Origin: Avena insularis
Lineage: Eukaryota > Streptophyta > Magnoliopsida > Poales > Poaceae
Direction: 5' to 3'
DNA: 64,000 nucleotides
NCBI GenBank assembly: GCA_023614405.1
Contig: CM042691.1
Coordinates: 174,874,927 to 174,938,926 of the forward strand
Program-made: the position numbers and the translations under genes
Shown: piece by piece, positions 60,411 to 64,000 of the stretch
Numbering within the stretch: the stretch's first letter is position 1
Layout of the letters: each line of letters opens with the position of its first letter
Notes under the pieces: generated by a model
What the model was told of the DNA's origin: nothing
Database searches by the model: none
The model's input: the letters and a program-made list of their open reading frames with translations, nothing else

Positions 60411-61673
60411 TGTGTGTGAGAGAGAGGGAGGGGGCTTCCTTTTATAGGGAGAGGGGGGCCATCCAAGGGGCCATGCGCCCAGCCATGGGCCTTCCCCCAC
60501 CTCTTCCACATTCATGTGGGTGGACACTCCACTCACTCAAATGCCTTTCAATTCCCTCCACTCAAAAACCCACTCAAATTCCCATTAAATTTCCACCAAA
60601 TTTAATGCAAACTCTCATTAAATAAAACTCCTTTTATTTATTCAGAGTTTTGTCAATTACTTTAATGACAAACATTCACATATAACCCCTTGCTAGTATT
60701 TCATTTCACATGCAGAAACACTTTCTGCAATTTCACCCGAACACCCGTTTCGGTATCTAGTGAAATAAATTCGTGCGCTTGTTATTCTTTTCGGCATGAA
60801 ACTTTTGCTCCAAATGGATGTCGTTGTCTCTTAAGTGTGTCACCCTATGGTTCGCGAATAATGCGAACATGATCGAGACCCCTCTCGGATCAATAATCAG
60901 AAGCGGGATCTGGAGACCCATACTGACTCCCACACATTCAACGATGACTTTCTTGTGATCGTCGGAACCTTTTACGCTAGTATCTTAATCCTTTTGTTTC
61001 GCGATATATTACATGTCCGAGATTCGATCATCGGTATCTCCATGCCTAGTTTGATCTCGTTACTGACATGTACTCTTTTCTCATTCCCGTGATATAACAT
61101 TCTAGTGATCAAATCACTTGCTTGCAAGCTAATCAATGTGATATCACCGAGAGGGCCCAGAGCATATCTATCCGTCATCGGGATGAAAAAATTCCACTCT
61201 CGATCCATGGGCCTCAACAGAACACTTTAGTAGTTCTGAACCCATCTTTATAATCACCCTGTTATGGTGTGACGTTTGATGTTATCAAGAAACTCTTCCG
61301 GTGTTAGTGATTGACATGATATCATGGTGTAAGGATTAGGATCACTTCGTAAGTTGTTATAGCAATATAAACTCAATGACTTTGATCGTAATGCTATACT
61401 TCGGATGAATGTTCATCACACCATTACACTAATGTTGTGACCTCGTTATTAACAACATCCAATGTCCATGATCAGGAAACCTATGATCATCTTGTTCATC
61501 AACGAGCTAGTTTATAATAGAGGAATAACTAGGAACTTCCTTTTGTTTATTTAACACACATGTATTAATGTTTCTTTATTAATACAATTATAGCATGTAA
61601 AATAAACATTTATCAGAAACAAGGAATACGATAATAACCACTTTATTATTGCCTCTCAGGCATATTCTCTTCA
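60411..61673 (-). repeat. 5' LTR of element B, part 3
   Basis: This is the outer part of the right LTR after element E, matching 15979-16807 plus 31451-31881 of the left LTR. On the minus strand its outer end is TGAAGAGAATATGCC, slightly mutated from the left copy. Confidence 0.9.
60438..60447 (-). promoter_or_regulatory. TATA box of element B promoter
   Basis: On the minus strand ctataaaagg lies about 30 bases before the point where element E inserted, so E lies at or next to the expected transcription start. Confidence 0.65.
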
Positions 61674-61678
61674 CCCTT
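61674..61678. repeat. Target-site duplication of element B, right copy
   Basis: ccctt is identical to 15581-15585. Confidence 0.85.
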
Positions 61679-62150
61679 TTTGTTTTCTCAGCAATATAGA
61701 AGGTTAAAGCCTATCGCAAAATGAACTTTATTTTTGTAATCATGCTAATACATACAAGTCATTGGGAATGCCTTTTCTTTGTGCTACATACAAGGTCACT
61801 GGACATGTTTGTTGGCATTCGCTGCTCTACAAATTTCAAGTAATGCACATGTGTTTTATTTTTTCATGAACATGTTCCTAGCTACTCCCTACAATAGTAA
61901 TTTCCTACTATTGTGTAGTTTTTCAAAATGTAAAGTCAATGAAAATATTAGTGTGGATTCCCTGCACCACAGTTACTGAATCTATATGGTTCGTCCCGAG
62001 CTAAGTTCCTGCTATTATTTTCTCCCTGGCATTGTTCTGCTATCCTATAGTACATGTTTAAACTCATCGTACTACTTCGATAATAAATTTGTTATTTCTA
62101 TCTGGATCTTTAAAAGATGCAACACTGACTATATGTTTTTCTTTGCATAG
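61679..62150. other. Host-like sequence after element B, possible intron end
   Basis: The stretch is AT-rich with no domain-bearing open frame. Directly after the insertion, ttttgttttctcag (ending 61691) looks like a plant 3' splice site and would pair with the donor-like gag/gtaacct at 15561. An alternative is that both are chance matches. Confidence 0.3.
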
Positions 62151-63580
62151 AGCTCAAAAGGGAACACTCAACAAGTTGGTTTACACAACCTCTTTTACTG
62201 GTTCACAAGCGCTATGTCACTGTTTCCTCATCCGGTGCTAGTTCATCCTAAGCAACGACATAACTATCATCTACTATATAGTTCATTCGTGGTTTGTGTT
62301 CCTACTCTGCAAGTTCTGGTATGATGCCATTATAGTTTCTGTATCGCTCATTCTTATCTACTCCTACGAAAGTAACTCCATGCCCATTTTGTAGATCACC
62401 GAAAATTCTTAGTCACCCAACATTTCTTGCATTCCAGGATATACTACTGGTTCCATATATATTTGTTGAAATGACCTAGCTAGTTTATATTTACTGAAAT
62501 TCTATGAAACACTCTGTCCAATTACTCAATTCAACTATAGGCACACTTGTGTAATGCTTGCTTGTCCTGTTCTATAGGTTCACAAGAAATGCCATTATAT
62601 TTCATGTCTAATGGTTCGTCATAAGCAGCGACATAGCTATCCTCTATTGTATATATTGTTCATTCGTAGTTTACATTCTTGCTCTACAAGGTGTCTTATG
62701 ATGCCTTTATAATTTCTATTTGGTTCCTAGCTACGACAGTAACTGCATACCCATTGCGTAGCTCGATGTCTCTTGCAATGCAGGTAAACGACTTCTTTCA
62801 TATATATTTGTTGAAATGACCTTGACAGTTTATATTTGATGAAATTCTAAGAAACACTTGTATTGATTGCTCATTTCATTGTATGCATACTTGTCTAATG
62901 CCTGCCTGTCCTCTTCTATAGTTTCACAAGAGATGCCATTATATTTCTAATCTGGTGTCTGTTCATCCTAAAGAAACAGAATAAATATCCTCCAATGTGT
63001 AGTTCATTCATGGTATGATGCCATTGCAATTTATCTGGTTCATTCTTAGTTACAATAGTAACTGCATGCCATTGTATAGCTCTCCAAAAATTCTAAATCA
63101 ACCAATTTCTCTTGATTTCTAGGATATACACCTGCTTCTATATATATTTGTTGAAATAACCTGGCTAGTTTATATTCGCTAAAATTCTAAGAAACACTTT
63201 GTTTGACTGCTCATTTCATTGTAGGCACACTTTCCTAATGCTTGGATGTACTGTTCTAGAGGTTCACAAGCAACAGCATTATATTTCGTATCTGGTTCTG
63301 GTTCGTCCTAAGCAACGACATAACTATCCTCTATTGTATAGTTCATTTGTGGTTTGCATTCCTGCTCTTCAAGTTCTCGCGTGATGCCGTTATAATTTCT
63401 GTCTTGTTCATTCTTAGCTACGACAGTAACTGCATGCCATTGTCTGGTTTATTCTTCTATATATATTTGTTGATATGACCTGGCTAGTTTATATTTGCTG
63501 AAATTGTAAACCACAAACATTGTTATATTTCTCGTTTCATGGTAGGCACACTTTATTAATGCTTGCTTGTCCTGTTTGTT
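62150..63580. repeat. Degenerate tandem repeat, about 340-380-bp unit
   Basis: At least four head-to-tail units share an anchor, g-t-t(t)cacaag, at 62201, 62578, 62921 and 63262 (spacings 377, 343, 341). Recurring blocks include atgcttgcttgtcctgttct, cattatatttc, cgacataactatcctcta, gtagttcattc and tatatatttgttgaaatgac. A partial fifth unit lies at about 63541-63580. The units are well diverged. No protein domain was recognised in them. Confidence 0.75.
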
Positions 63581-64000
63581 TGCGTGATGGTCAATATATT
63601 TGAACCATTGACCAGTAGTAAACTCCAGTTCATAGCTCTTGTCGTATCAGTTAAATGAGTAGTTTTCCTTGTTTATCGTATTACCTTGTTATTACTTAAT
63701 TTCATACTACAATTATAGCTATCGCCATCAAAGAGGGGGCTTCAAGATCATGTCTCATGTTTGTTTTCTAATGTAGATGTCACACTCAAAAGAGAGATGC
63801 AGGTGATGGAGAAAGCAAATTGAGGACTGCTATCAACTCGATTGTTAATTTTCCCTTGAGTTGATAATATGCTATAATTTTAGGTAGTTTGCATGTGATG
63901 TAATATCTAGACTAATTGCATAGGCCGTGTAGGCATTTAGTTGATTCCATCCACACATAGTGGTAGGTGGTACCGTACCTGCACTAGCTAGGTCAATTAG
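63581..64000. other. Unassigned AT-rich flank
   Basis: I see no gene here. At about 63760-63776 tttgttttctaatgtag stands before an ATG, but that frame closes after nine codons. Confidence 0.4.

Larger units (their letters stand above)
15586..61673 (-). mobile_element. Element B: Ty1/copia LTR retrotransposon hosting three nested elements
   Basis: After removing the inserts this is an element of about 8.1 kb on the minus strand with LTRs of 1653 and 1658 bp. On its own strand the LTR starts TGAAGGGAATATGCCC and ends in CACTACA or CCCTACA. The primer site reads TGGTATCAGAGCC and the polypurine tract gtgcaagtgggagac. LTR ends, leader and tract resemble the Angela/BARE group, recalled rather than searched. 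Its pol is nearly unreadable, with reverse transcriptase fragments at 33514-32881. Elements C, D and E lie in its LTRs. The exact ccctt duplication proves the outer limits. Confidence 0.9.

Noticed and set aside
62150..63580. CRISPR-like array
   Set aside because: Units are long, diverged and contiguous, with no short identical repeats separated by unique spacers; the genome is a plant.

Overview
The window looks like repeat-dominated chromosomal DNA from a large-genome grass, most likely a pooid cereal (wheat, barley, rye, oat or Lolium type). The evidence is several long-LTR Ty3/gypsy chromovirus-like retrotransposons (reverse transcriptase, integrase and a C-terminal chromodomain-like segment), one copia element whose LTR ends and primer-site leader resemble the Angela/BARE group as I remember it, and initiator-methionine tRNA primer sites in all of them. 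No intact cellular gene, rRNA, true tRNA or CRISPR array was found. About 60.3 kb of 64 kb (94%) is transposon.

Layout. Host-like sequence is left only at 1-991, 15220-15585 and 61679-64000. Element A (992-15214, + strand, gypsy) split the first two pieces; its TSD is ctacc/ctgcc. Element B (15586-61673, - strand, copia, TSD ccctt) split the second and third. Three more elements then landed inside the LTRs of B. Element C (16808-31445, + strand, gypsy, TSD gaacc) is in B's left LTR. Element D (36769-46110, - strand, gag-only and non-autonomous, TSD actat) and element E (46458-60405, - strand, gypsy, TSD ggagg) are in B's right LTR. Subtracting the inserts leaves B with LTRs of 1653 and 1658 bp, which supports the reconstruction.

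Genes. A, C and E each carry gag, aspartic protease, reverse transcriptase, RNase H, integrase and a chromodomain-like tail, all broken by stops or frameshifts. E is the best preserved, with a 741-codon open stretch. A and E also carry an extra open reading frame between the primer site and gag: a conserved domain followed by a coiled coil. Both copies of this frame are broken, but they are recognisably homologous. D has the same leader and related LTRs as A and keeps only a gag remnant, in which the capsid part is missing and an array of CCHC zinc knuckles is present. The copia pol of B is almost unreadable; only reverse transcriptase fragments are recognisable.

Most interesting points: the conserved pre-gag frame; the fact that every gag and pre-gag start codon sits directly behind (or one base behind) an AG that looks like a splice acceptor; the A/D autonomous and non-autonomous pair with a zinc-knuckle array; a 1.95-kb tandem duplication inside only one LTR of A; a tRNA-like B-box in both LTRs of C; and insertion of E at the predicted transcription start of B.
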